DNA of 58,076 bases from Erysipelotrichaceae bacterium (GTDB taxonomy: Bacteria; Bacillota_I; Bacilli_A; RFN20; CAG-449), in assembly GCA_015059095.1 (NCBI GenBank), contig SVBA01000011.1:1-58076 (forward strand), given 5' to 3'. The notes under the pieces are model-generated. The model saw only the letters and a program-made list of their open reading frames with translations. It did not search any database and was not told where the DNA came from. The translations under genes were made by a program, and so were the position numbers. Below are positions 51,328 through 58,076 of this stretch, in pieces; position 1 is the stretch's first letter; the number at the start of each line of letters is the position of its first letter.

Positions 51328-51822
51328 ATGGTTCTCTATTTTATCGTTTTGAGTATATTAATTATTTTATGGTTATTATTCGTTTATAACCTACATGTAA
51401 ATATATTTTTTTCTTTAAATAGTCTAAGAGTTATTATATTTAAATTACCTCTAATAAATTATAAAAATGAGAAATATATTAAATTTTTAAGTAAATTTAT
51501 TCCAACATCAACCAAACAAGTTCAAGAAGAAATTGATTTATCTTCTTTAGTGACTTTGATTCATTTTGATGTAATTGAAATAAAGTTGGATACTTCTACT
51601 TATGATTACCCAAGAATTGTGTTAATCAATACTTTAATAAATATAATATTATCTATGTATAAAGATAAATTAATTAGTAATGGAACAAAGTATACTTACA
51701 TAGTAGAAAAAAGTGATAATAGTGATCTTAATGGGGTTATAAAATGTAATTTTAATATAGGAGTCATATTAATAAATTATTTAATTATTAAAAGGAGATA
51801 TAGATATGAAAAGACCAATTAA
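51328..51822 (+). CDS. ytfI: YtfI/DUF2953-like protein
   Basis: A 164-residue protein with an N-terminal membrane helix (about residues 3-22) and a cytosolic or extracellular beta-rich part. Similarity to DUF2953 is weak by eye, but its position just before and overlapping ytfJ by 17 nt reproduces the ytfI-ytfJ pair of Bacillus. It has no Shine-Dalgarno site. A TATAAT at 51304-51309 puts the transcript start about 12 nt before the ATG, so the leader is minimal. Confidence 0.55.
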   Translation: MVLYFIVLSILIILWLLFVYNLHVNIFFSLNSLRVIIFKLPLINYKNEKYIKFLSKFIPTSTKQVQEEIDLSSLVTLIHFDVIEIKLDTSTYDYPRIVLINTLINIILSMYKDKLISNGTKYTYIVEKSDNSDLNGVIKCNFNIGVILINYLIIKRRYRYEKTN

Positions 51823-52210
51823 TGAATTATTTGAATCATCGTTAGAAAATGTTGGAGTATTAATGGATGCATCTAAAATAGTAGGAAATCCAATTAAAAT
51901 TGATGAAAGTACAATTATTATTCCAATATCAAAAATTACGATGGGATTTGGTATTGGAGGTAGTGAATTTAAATCAAAAGAAGATAAGAAAAAGAATAAA
52001 AAAGAAGACTTATTATTTGAAATAAGTGAAGAAAGCATGCCTTATGGAGGCGGAACATTAGGTGGATTATCTATGATTCCTGAAGCATTTATTATTAAAA
52101 CAAATGAAAAAGTAGAAATAATTCAAATGGAGAAAAATAAGGATTTATTTGAAAAAACGATAGATTTAGTGAATGAAATAGTAGAAAAGAGTAAGAACAA
52201 AAAAGAGTAG
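51806..52210 (+). CDS. ytfJ: GerW/YtfJ-family protein
   Basis: A 134-residue YtfJ (GerW) protein. RPINELFESSLENVGVLMDASKIVGNPI, STIIIPISKITMGFGIGGSEF and PYGGGTLGGLSMIPEAFII are diagnostic. In Bacillus it is a spore protein needed for germination, but homologues are widespread in Firmicutes, including those not known to sporulate, so it does not prove sporulation. AAAGGAGAT precedes the ATG, which lies inside ytfI. Confidence 0.88.
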   Translation: MKRPINELFESSLENVGVLMDASKIVGNPIKIDESTIIIPISKITMGFGIGGSEFKSKEDKKKNKKEDLLFEISEESMPYGGGTLGGLSMIPEAFIIKTNEKVEIIQMEKNKDLFEKTIDLVNEIVEKSKNKKE

Positions 52211-52267
52211 AATTGACAGTAATACGGTTTTTTTTATAAAATATAATTAAAGATGGAGGAATATTTT

Positions 52268-52933
52268 ATGAAAATGTTAGATAAATGTTTTAAGTTAATA
52301 TTGATTCCTTTTCTTTTTTTAAGTTCTTCTTGTAAGAATTATGGAGAACCTATTAATAAAGAAGCAGCAGAATTTGTATTTTGGGATATTTTAGAAAAAG
52401 AGAATTCGCAAGATGTAGATATGAATAATTGTGAATTTCATTTTAAAAATGAAAAGAAATATAATAGTAAACAATCAAGAATATCCTATAAAAAAGAAGT
52501 AATTCGTGAAAAAGATAAAATTTATTATTATGAGTATGATAGTAGTTTACAAGAGCAAAAAGAAATTGAATATTGCATATACAAAAATAGTAATAGATAT
52601 TATTTCGTTAATATGATTAAAGATGAAAAAAAAGAAATAACAGAACGAAGTTATCAATCCTATTTTTTAGGTCATACATATTATCTTTATATGGCAGATT
52701 ATAGAAGTATAATTTATGGTGCTCTTATAGATGCTAAAGATGATTCATTATTTTACACTCTAGGTCCAGGGAATTTATATGGAAAGTGGCAACAAAATAG
52801 CTTGGAGTATAAATATGAAGTTGAATATGAAAATTATTTTTTGAAACAATTTAATATATCTTTTGAATCAGGGAAATATAATAACGTCATATTTGATTAT
52901 GATAATATTAAAGTAGATATTCCTAAACTATAA
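52268..52933 (+). CDS. Lipoprotein of unknown function
   Basis: A 221-residue protein with a lipoprotein signal and lipobox LSSSC (C22). The mature part is acidic, Tyr/Lys/Asn-rich and likely beta-structured; no family is recognised. The ATG at 52268 is chosen because GGAGGA sits at 52256-52261; the ATG at 52253 overlaps that site. It is followed by a strong terminator. Confidence 0.65.
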   Translation: MKMLDKCFKLILIPFLFLSSSCKNYGEPINKEAAEFVFWDILEKENSQDVDMNNCEFHFKNEKKYNSKQSRISYKKEVIREKDKIYYYEYDSSLQEQKEIEYCIYKNSNRYYFVNMIKDEKKEITERSYQSYFLGHTYYLYMADYRSIIYGALIDAKDDSLFYTLGPGNLYGKWQQNSLEYKYEVEYENYFLKQFNISFESGKYNNVIFDYDNIKVDIPKL

Positions 52934-52936
52934 TAG

Positions 52937-52987
52937 AAAAACGACCCACATGATCTTATTAAAATAAGAAGTGAGTCGTTTTTTTAT
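52937..52987 (+). terminator. Terminator after the lipoprotein gene
   Basis: AAAAACGACCCAC (52937-52949) pairs with GTGAGTCGTTTTT (52971-52983) with one mismatch; the inner CTTATT/AATAAG extends it. A T-run follows. Confidence 0.82.
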
Positions 52988-53005
52988 GTTGATATAAATC
53001 AAAAA

Positions 53006-53026
53006 AAGAGGAATAAATCCTCTTAA
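53006..53026 (-). terminator. Terminator of infC-rpmI-rplT
   Basis: AAGAGGA (53006-53012) pairs with TCCTCTT (53018-53024). On the minus strand it is followed by seven T residues, just downstream of rplT. Confidence 0.8.
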
Positions 53027-53041
53027 ATTAAGTTGCTTATC

Positions 53042-53398
53042 TTATTTACCTAATGCAGCTTTAGCAGCTTCAACGATTTTTGCAAATCCAGCTTCGTCTG
53101 TAATAGCCATTTCTGATAACATTTTTCTGTTAACATTGATACCAGCTAATTTTAAGCCGTGCATTAATGTTGAATATGAGATGCCATGGTTTCTTACTGC
53201 AGCATTAATTCTAACGATCCATAATTTTCTGTAGTCAGATTTTCTTTTTCTACGAGAAACGTATGCATAGTGTAATGAATGTAATACTTGTTCATTAGCT
53301 GTTTTAAATAAAGCGTGTTTTGAACCAAAGTAACCTTTAGCCATTTTTAAAATCTTTTTTCTTCTTGCGCGTGTTGTTGTTCCACCTTTTACTCTCAT
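53042..53398 (-). CDS. rplT: Ribosomal protein bL20
   Basis: A 118-residue bL20, a 50S assembly protein binding 23S r[27 protein letters not shown] at the start and the C-terminal [19 protein letters not shown] are unmistakable. It commonly represses its own operon by binding the leader RNA. Third gene after infC and rpmI, 12 nt from rpmI, with an AGGAGGT site. Confidence 0.97.
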   Translation of the reverse strand: MRVKGGTTTRARRKKILKMAKGYFGSKHALFKTANEQVLHSLHYAYVSRRKRKSDYRKLWIVRINAAVRNHGISYSTLMHGLKLAGINVNRKMLSEMAITDEAGFAKIVEAAKAALGK

Positions 53399-53410
53399 GG
53401 TTCTAACCTC

Positions 53411-53605
53411 CTACTTTTGAATTAAGATTCTAACTCTCTTGACGTCAGATTTCGCCATAGTGTTAGGCATTCTTAAATGTCTTTTTTGTTTTGTTGTTTT
53501 GTTGTGGCTTAAATGTGATACATGTGAATGGAAAATTTTAACTTTTCCTGAGCCTGTGACTTTAATTCTTTTTAAAAGTGCACGTTTTGATTTCATTTTT
53601 GGCAT
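53411..53605 (-). CDS. rpmI: Ribosomal protein bL35
   Basis: A 64-residue basic bL35 of the 50S subunit: MPKMKSKRALLKRIKVTGSGK at the start and a His/Lys-rich middle. It lies between infC and rplT, as in most bacteria, with a GGAGGA site before the ATG. Confidence 0.97.
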   Translation of the reverse strand: MPKMKSKRALLKRIKVTGSGKVKIFHSHVSHLSHNKTTKQKRHLRMPNTMAKSDVKRVRILIQK

Positions 53606-53617
53606 GATTTTGTCCTC

Positions 53618-54175
53618 CTATTTTTTAATTTTTGATGCTAAAACGCAATATAAGATTTTTCCTTCAAGCTTTGGTTGTTTTTCAACGTTTGCGATTTCTT
53701 CAACTGCTTGAATGAAACGATTCACAACTTCTAGACCTACTTCAGTGTGTGATAATTGTCTTCCTCTAAAACGCATTGTGACTTTTACTTTATCACCTGA
53801 TTGTAAGAATTTTTGAGCGTGTTTTACTCTTGTATCGAAGTCATGGATACCAATAACTGGTGAAAGTTGAATTTCTTTGACAGAAATTTCTTTAGCTTTT
53901 TGTGCTTTTTTCATATCGTGTAATTTCTTTTGCATTTCGAAACGATATTTTCCGTAGTTTAGAATCTTACAAACTGGTGGGTTTGCTTCTTTAGCAACAC
54001 ATACTAGGTCTAGTGAGTAAGTTTCTGCTACTTGAAGAGCTCTTGCTCTAGGCATAATGCCTAATTGATCACCATTAGGTCCGATAACACGAACTTGAGG
54101 GAAACGAATATCTCCATTTACTAGGTCATCTCCGTTATTGTTTCTACGAAGATTTGGTCTTTCGTTATTTATAAT
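53618..54175 (-). CDS. infC: Translation initiation factor IF-3
   Basis: A 185-residue IF-3, which keeps 30S subunits free and checks start codon and fMet-tRNA. The N-domain has INGDIR-type DLVNGDIRFPQVRVIGPNGDQLG, and the C-domain has KAKEISVKEIQLSPVIGIHDFDTRV and VTMRFRGRQLSH. The start is read as AUU at 54175-54173: AAGGAGG lies five nucleotides upstream, the protein begins I-I-N-N-E-R-P as family members do, and no ATG, GTG or TTG is suitably placed. AUU starts let IF-3 repress its own synthesis. A hairpin leader precedes it. Confidence 0.93.
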   Translation of the reverse strand: MINNERPNLRRNNNGDDLVNGDIRFPQVRVIGPNGDQLGIMPRARALQVAETYSLDLVCVAKEANPPVCKILNYGKYRFEMQKKLHDMKKAQKAKEISVKEIQLSPVIGIHDFDTRVKHAQKFLQSGDKVKVTMRFRGRQLSHTEVGLEVVNRFIQAVEEIANVEKQPKLEGKILYCVLASKIKK

Positions 54176-54200
54176 AGAATCCTCCTTATATAAAATAAAA

Positions 54201-54222
54201 TGGGCACAGAATCCTGCGCCCA
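54201..54222 (-). promoter_or_regulatory. Attenuator-like hairpin in the infC leader
   Basis: The minus-strand RNA folds UGGGCGCAG/CUGUGCCCA (one G-U), followed by TTTTATTTT and then the infC ribosome site. It looks like an intrinsic terminator used for attenuation or L20-type leader control of infC-rpmI-rplT. Confidence 0.65.
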
Positions 54223-54335
54223 TTAAAATACATAGAGAATAAATCATCTATTGTAGCATTTACCAATTCGATCTAGTCAAATCTGGTGAGAAGTTTGAGC
54301 GCCTCTTCTTTCCACAAATTTTATTTGCATAGTAA

Positions 54336-54364
54336 TTATATGTATTTATGCATAATAAGTCAAT
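54336..54364 (-). promoter_or_regulatory. Promoter of infC-rpmI-rplT
   Basis: On the minus strand, TTGACT (54359-54364), exactly 17 nt, TATAAT (54336-54341). This gives a leader of about 155 nt up to the AUU start, long enough for a structured regulatory RNA. The remaining 54365-54421 is featureless AT-rich sequence. Confidence 0.82.
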
Positions 54365-54421
54365 AATAATTTAATAATTTTTTTAAATTTAAATTAAGTT
54401 TGAGTTTAATATATTAATATA

Positions 54422-55693
54422 TTAAGAGATAGTGATTGCAGGAGCAAATTTAGTATAGAATACTTGCATTTCTGAATCGTAAGGTTCAGAGAAGGTTCCG
54501 TCATTTAAGTATTCTCTAAATGATTTATAGTGATCACTTGTAAATGTACTTACTGGAGAATCATCGTATCCTTCAGAAGTGAATCCATATTGCCATACTA
54601 CTAATCTACCTACACCTCTATTGCCACTTGAGTAACTATTTTCTACATCAATATCTAATTCATGATATAATGGAGCATTATTAGAAGGTTGTCTTTCCCA
54701 AGGAACTGAAGTAGCATAGCCAGTAGTTCTACTGTAAGTAGATATACATCTAGTTTTATTACCAAATAATGTTTTAGCAGCAGTATAATTTTTCTTCAAA
54801 ACATAATTAGCTGGGGCTTCTTTAAATGTATTATAGTAAGCAGCAATATCTAGAGGATCAACTAAACTTGCTTCTTCTGCCTTAGAAGGATTATTTTTAA
54901 TGTAATCATAAGTATAGTATGTATATTCTTTTGTTTCTAAAACATTATATCCAGTTTTAGTGTATTCAACTTTAATTGGAACTTTTATTGTAGTAGAACC
55001 AGGAACTAAATTTTCATTACAAATTACAGGATTTAATCGATAATCATTAGAACTATTGCCGTATTTATTATCATCATATTGTTCTCTAATATTTGTATAT
55101 CCGATTTCAATATGATAAATGTTAATTCTATTGTCATTTGCATCTATTTTAAAGAAATTTGAATGACTTAAAGAATATGTTTTAGTCACTTTTTCATCAG
55201 AAGGTTCAATATATATAATATTTTCTTTTTTAAAATCTTCACCATATGATAATTTTGGGGAATTACCATTTGTAATATTTGTTTGATATGTAATAGTAAT
55301 TTCTCTAATTCCGAAAATTGGTGTGATATTATAAAAAGATCCTTCCTGATTTCCATCATCGACATATGAAGAATATGGGATTAAAGAAATAAATGCATCA
55401 CCTACAGGATCATTTACTCTATAAAATCCAAAATCATAATTACTAATATATTTTGTACCAAAATTAGAAGTATAAGAGCCATAACTTCCACAATTGGAAG
55501 ATGAAATATTTATAGTGGATAAATCTAATTCTTCTCTAGAGGAAATGCTAGAAGAAGATGCACTAGAAGATATTTCATTAGAGGAAATTTCATTAGAACT
55601 AGATAAAGAAGAACTAGTAGTATTACTAGAAGGAATAAAATTGCATCCGCTTATAAATAATGACATTAATAATAAAACTACTTTTTTCTTCAT
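54422..55693 (-). CDS. Ser-rich lipoprotein of unknown function
   Basis: A 423-residue lipoprotein: lipobox FISGC (C17), then a roughly 35-residue Ser/Asn/Glu-rich stalk. Residues about 60-200 look like a beta-rich domain. The C-terminal 130 residues, with CISTYSRTTGYATSVPW, NAPLYHELDID and GVGRLVVWQYGF, form a second domain that looks conserved, but I cannot name it. A surface enzyme or binding protein is likely from the anchor. It ends near the infC promoter and has no obvious terminator. Confidence 0.65.
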   Translation of the reverse strand: MKKKVVLLLMSLFISGCNFIPSSNTTSSSLSSSNEISSNEISSSASSSSISSREELDLSTINISSSNCGSYGSYTSNFGTKYISNYDFGFYRVNDPVGDAFISLIPYSSYVDDGNQEGSFYNITPIFGIREITITYQTNITNGNSPKLSYGEDFKKENIIYIEPSDEKVTKTYSLSHSNFFKIDANDNRINIYHIEIGYTNIREQYDDNKYGNSSNDYRLNPVICNENLVPGSTTIKVPIKVEYTKTGYNVLETKEYTYYTYDYIKNNPSKAEEASLVDPLDIAAYYNTFKEAPANYVLKKNYTAAKTLFGNKTRCISTYSRTTGYATSVPWERQPSNNAPLYHELDIDVENSYSSGNRGVGRLVVWQYGFTSEGYDDSPVSTFTSDHYKSFREYLNDGTFSEPYDSEMQVFYTKFAPAITIS

Positions 55694-55800
55694 AATAAAT
55701 CTCCATAATAAAATATAATTAATTATTGATAAGAAATCAATAATAGTTATTAAAATATTGACTAAACTAATAATGACATCTAGAGTTTTTTAAATTATTA

Positions 55801-55809
55801 TGATAAAAT
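55801..55809 (+). promoter_or_regulatory. Extended -10 promoter of the 6S-like RNA
   Basis: TGA-TAAAAT, with the -10 at 55804-55809, seven nucleotides before the first paired base of the RNA at 55816. No convincing -35. Confidence 0.5.
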
Positions 55810-55815
55810 AATTTT

Positions 55816-55992
55816 GTCTAGGGGCATTTATGCGTTTCCTACATTTTAAAATCGGGAATCTTTTATATAATTTCTTACCGAGTTGAAGGCCGTTGGTTTA
55901 AGTTAATCTTATTCATTTCACTTCGGAATCCGGACGTAAGAAACAAGATGCCCACCTGGTGAACCAGGAATTCCGGTGTCTCTAGACTTTTT
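55816..55992 (+). ncRNA. ssrS: Structured RNA, probable 6S RNA
   Basis: About 177 nt with closed ends. GTCTAG (55816-55821) pairs with CTAGAC (55982-55987), which runs into TTTTT. GGGCAT (55822-55827) pairs with ATGCCC (55948-55953). An inner helix TTTCTTAC (55871-55878)/GTAAGAAA (55936-55943) encloses the apical part. CACC-TGGTGAACCAGG-...-GGTG near the 3' side recalls the CACCUUGAACCAAGG hairpin of 6S RNA. Size, closed long-hairpin form and central open region fit 6S RNA, which sequesters sigma-70-type RNA polymerase. A cis-acting leader of tkt is the alternative. Confidence 0.6.
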
Positions 55993-56011
55993 GTATTTAA
56001 GGAGAAAAATT

Positions 56012-57979
56012 ATGAGAAGAGATGATTTATGCGTAGCAGCAATTAGATCCACTTGTATTGATGCAATCAACAAATCTAATTCTGGACATCCAGGTATGTC
56101 AATTGGTAGTGCGCCTATTATTTATGCTTTATATAGCAAACATTTAATCGCAGACCCTAAACACCCTGATTGGATTAATAGAGACCGTTTTGTTTTATCT
56201 GCAGGACATGCTTCAGTGTTACTTTATACAATGCTACATGTTGCAGGGTATAAGATTTCAATGGATGATCTAAAACAATTTAGACAAATTAATTCTATTA
56301 CTCCAGGACATCCAGAAGTTGATGTAACTCCAGGAGTAGACGCTTCTAGTGGTCCTTTAGGTCAAGGTATTGCTCAAGCAGTTGGTCTAGCAATGGCAGA
56401 ACAATCTCTTAGAAATATTTATAAAGAAGGTTATAGATTTATTGATCACTATACATATTGTTTATGTGGTGATGGTTGTTTACAAGAAGGTATTTCTCAA
56501 GAAGCAATTTCTTTTGCAGGTAGACAAAAATTAAATAAATTAATTTTATTATATGATTGTAATAATGTTACTTTAGATGGTGGTCTTGAAATGTCATCTA
56601 ATGAAAATACTAAAAAAAGATTTGAATCATGTAATTGGAATGTAATTGAAGTAAAAGATGGAAATAATGTAAAAGCTATTGATAGAGCAATTAAAAAGGC
56701 TAAAGAATCCAATGAAAAACCTACAATTATTATTTGTCATACAATTATCGGTTATGGTTCTAAGAATCAAGGAACTTCTAAAGTACATGGTGCTCCTTTA
56801 GGTGCAGAAGATGGAAAAAATACTAAACTATCTTATGGCTATGATTATCCTGATTTTACAATTCCAAATACAGTGTATAATCATATGAATAAAACTTTTG
56901 GTGCTAGAGGCGAAAAAGAATACTCTGATTGGGAAAAAAGATTTGCTAGTTATAGAAATACTTATCCTCATGAAGCAGCTAAGTTTATTTCTACTCAAGA
57001 TAATGATGTTTCTACTTATGTTTTTGATAAAGGTCCTTACTATGAACCAGGATATAAAGATGCAACTAGAAATTCTAGTGGAATTATCTTAAACTTAGTT
57101 CATAAATCTGTATTTAATTTAATTGGTGGTTCAGCAGACGTTGCTGGTTCAGTAAAAACTGCAATTAAAGATGGAATTGATTTTACTCCAGAACATAGAG
57201 AAGGAAGAAACGTTAATTTTGGTATTAGAGAATTTGCTATGGGATGTATTCAAAATGGTATGTTACTACATGGTGGAGTTAGAACTTATGGCGGTTGTTT
57301 CCTAGTATTCTCAGATTACTTAAAGCCTGCTATTAGAATGGCAAGTTTATCTAAGTTACCAGCAATCTATTTATTCTCACATGATTCACTAGCAGTAGGG
57401 GAAGATGGTCCAACTCATCAACCAGTTGAACAATTAGCAATGTTAAGATCTATTCCTCATAACTTTGTATATCGTCCATGTGATATTAATGAAACAGCAG
57501 CAGCTTGGAAATTATCCTTAAAATCAACAAATCATCCTTCATGCATAATTCTTTCTAGACAAAATTTACCTTTAATTGAAGGTTCAAGAAGCGATGATGT
57601 ATATAAGGGTGGTTATGTTATTTCTAAAGAAAGAGGTGCTAAACCAGATATTACATTAATTGCAACAGGTAGTGAAGTAAGTTTAGCAGTTGAAGCTCAA
57701 GAAAAATTGTTATTAGATAATATTGATGCAAGAGTAGTATCTATTCCATGTGTTGAATTATTCTTACAACAAGATGCTCAATACATAAACGATGTATTGG
57801 GATGTGAATATAATCATCGTTTAGCAATTGAAATGTTATCTCCATTTGGATGGCATAGATTTGCTCCTCATGTAATGGGTGTAGAAGAATTTGGTAAATC
57901 AGGACCTGCAAATGCTGTTATTAAAGAATACAATTTTACAGTAGAAGAAGTAATTAAAAGAGTTCAAGATATCATTTAA
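56012..57979 (+). CDS. tkt: Transketolase
   Basis: A 655-residue thiamine-diphosphate transketolase of the pentose phosphate pathway. Visible are SNSGHPGMSIGSAPI, SAGHASVLLYTMLH, the ThDP/metal segment CGDGCLQEGISQEA, GIREFAMGCIQNG, and SHDSLAVGEDGPTHQPVEQ. The ATG at 56012 is chosen because AAGGAGA (55999-56005) precedes it. The frame is open back to 55976, but that part overlaps the 6S-like RNA. It may be transcribed by read-through from the RNA's promoter. Confidence 0.96.
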   Translation: MRRDDLCVAAIRSTCIDAINKSNSGHPGMSIGSAPIIYALYSKHLIADPKHPDWINRDRFVLSAGHASVLLYTMLHVAGYKISMDDLKQFRQINSITPGHPEVDVTPGVDASSGPLGQGIAQAVGLAMAEQSLRNIYKEGYRFIDHYTYCLCGDGCLQEGISQEAISFAGRQKLNKLILLYDCNNVTLDGGLEMSSNENTKKRFESCNWNVIEVKDGNNVKAIDRAIKKAKESNEKPTIIICHTIIGYGSKNQGTSKVHGAPLGAEDGKNTKLSYGYDYPDFTIPNTVYNHMNKTFGARGEKEYSDWEKRFASYRNTYPHEAAKFISTQDNDVSTYVFDKGPYYEPGYKDATRNSSGIILNLVHKSVFNLIGGSADVAGSVKTAIKDGIDFTPEHREGRNVNFGIREFAMGCIQNGMLLHGGVRTYGGCFLVFSDYLKPAIRMASLSKLPAIYLFSHDSLAVGEDGPTHQPVEQLAMLRSIPHNFVYRPCDINETAAAWKLSLKSTNHPSCIILSRQNLPLIEGSRSDDVYKGGYVISKERGAKPDITLIATGSEVSLAVEAQEKLLLDNIDARVVSIPCVELFLQQDAQYINDVLGCEYNHRLAIEMLSPFGWHRFAPHVMGVEEFGKSGPANAVIKEYNFTVEEVIKRVQDII

Positions 57980-58048
57980 TTAAACAAAAAAAGTGCGATT
58001 TATGATATGATCCTTCTTAAGTAGACAAAGAAAAAAAGTAAAACAAAT

Positions 58049-58070
58049 ATAATCCCTATATAGGGATTAG
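58049..58070. promoter_or_regulatory. TATAAT followed by an 18-nt palindrome at right edge
   Basis: TATAAT at about 58048-58053 overlaps the perfect palindrome AATCCCTATATAGGGATT. This resembles a promoter with an operator or the stem of a regulatory element for a gene beyond the window. 57980-58047 shows no other feature. Confidence 0.35.
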
Positions 58071-58076
58071 AAAATT

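Noticed and set aside
51806-52210. ytfJ as proof of sporulation
   Set aside because: GerW/YtfJ homologues occur in many Firmicutes not known to form spores, and no other sporulation gene is present.
54176-54247. ATG start at 54247 for infC
   Set aside because: It would add 24 residues encoded by the attenuator hairpin and the ribosome-site region, and no family member has them.
55816-55992. T-box or other riboswitch upstream of tkt
   Set aside because: The GGTGAACC stretch lacks the T-box core and specifier loop, and the closed terminal helix fits a discrete RNA better.

Overview
The window is a very AT-rich (roughly 70%) bacterial chromosome segment read with the standard bacterial code: TGG encodes Trp, and TGA is a real stop (metI ends in TGA inside an ATGA overlap with metQ). 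Strong GGAGG ribosome sites, T-rich intrinsic terminators, a T-box leader, the infC-rpmI-rplT order, a ytfI-ytfJ pair, CarD, OadA/OadG, BspA-like repeats and minimal cell-envelope genes suggest an anaerobic, host-associated low-GC Firmicute of the Bacilli/Erysipelotrichia/Mollicutes-like lineage. I cannot name the species from this window.

Layout. 1-3.5 kb: a tight four-gene cassette (FETNSSS-signature protein, radical SAM enzyme, TerB-like protein, LRR-like protein), the most obscure group here. 3.5-6.4 kb: methionine transporter metNIQ on the minus strand, behind a T-box leader with a readable ATG (Met) specifier. 6.4-19.4 kb: single metabolic genes and small operons (HD protein, BaiN/HI0933-type flavoprotein, PatB lyase, an ABC permease and ATPase separated by a plus-strand VTC/DUF4956 polyphosphate-type pair, a DUF5677 pair, a TGS/uridine-kinase-like enzyme, M18 aminopeptidase, a PD-(D/E)XK nuclease). 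19.4-20.1 kb: tRNA-Asp, tRNA-Phe and initiator tRNA-fMet on the minus strand, each accompanied by decayed inverted copies of itself on the plus strand. 20.1-22.8 kb: a TtcA-TcdA fusion for tRNA anticodon-loop modification, a GNAT protein and CarD.

22.8-29.0 kb: one tightly packed minus-strand operon of eight genes joining oxaloacetate decarboxylase components (oadA, oadG-like, biotin carrier, birA) to a small glycan module (DUF115 protein, CMP-sugar synthetase, HMGL-type aldolase, KdsC-type phosphatase). The phosphatase carries an in-frame TAA. 29-34.3 kb: a membrane-anchored M20 peptidase, a DUF5058 membrane pair and an EP-rich membrane protein. 34.3-37.3 kb: a GH2 glycosidase with an MFS sugar carrier. 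37.4-48 kb: phosphodiesterase, acyltransferase, a 2028-residue BspA-like surface lipoprotein, HAD phosphatase, GT4 glycosyltransferase and a membrane protein. 48-53 kb: gpmI, thiI, ytfI-ytfJ and small unknown genes. 53-54.4 kb: infC-rpmI-rplT with an AUU start and a leader hairpin. 54.4-58 kb: a Ser-rich lipoprotein, a 6S-like structured RNA and transketolase.

Three loci concern tRNA function (TtcA-TcdA fusion, ThiI, T-box), and the first sits directly beside the tRNA cluster. Central carbon flow is represented by gpmI, tkt and OAD. Surface and scavenging functions are represented by BspA, GH2/MFS, M20/DUF5058 and the GT4 lipid-type transferase.
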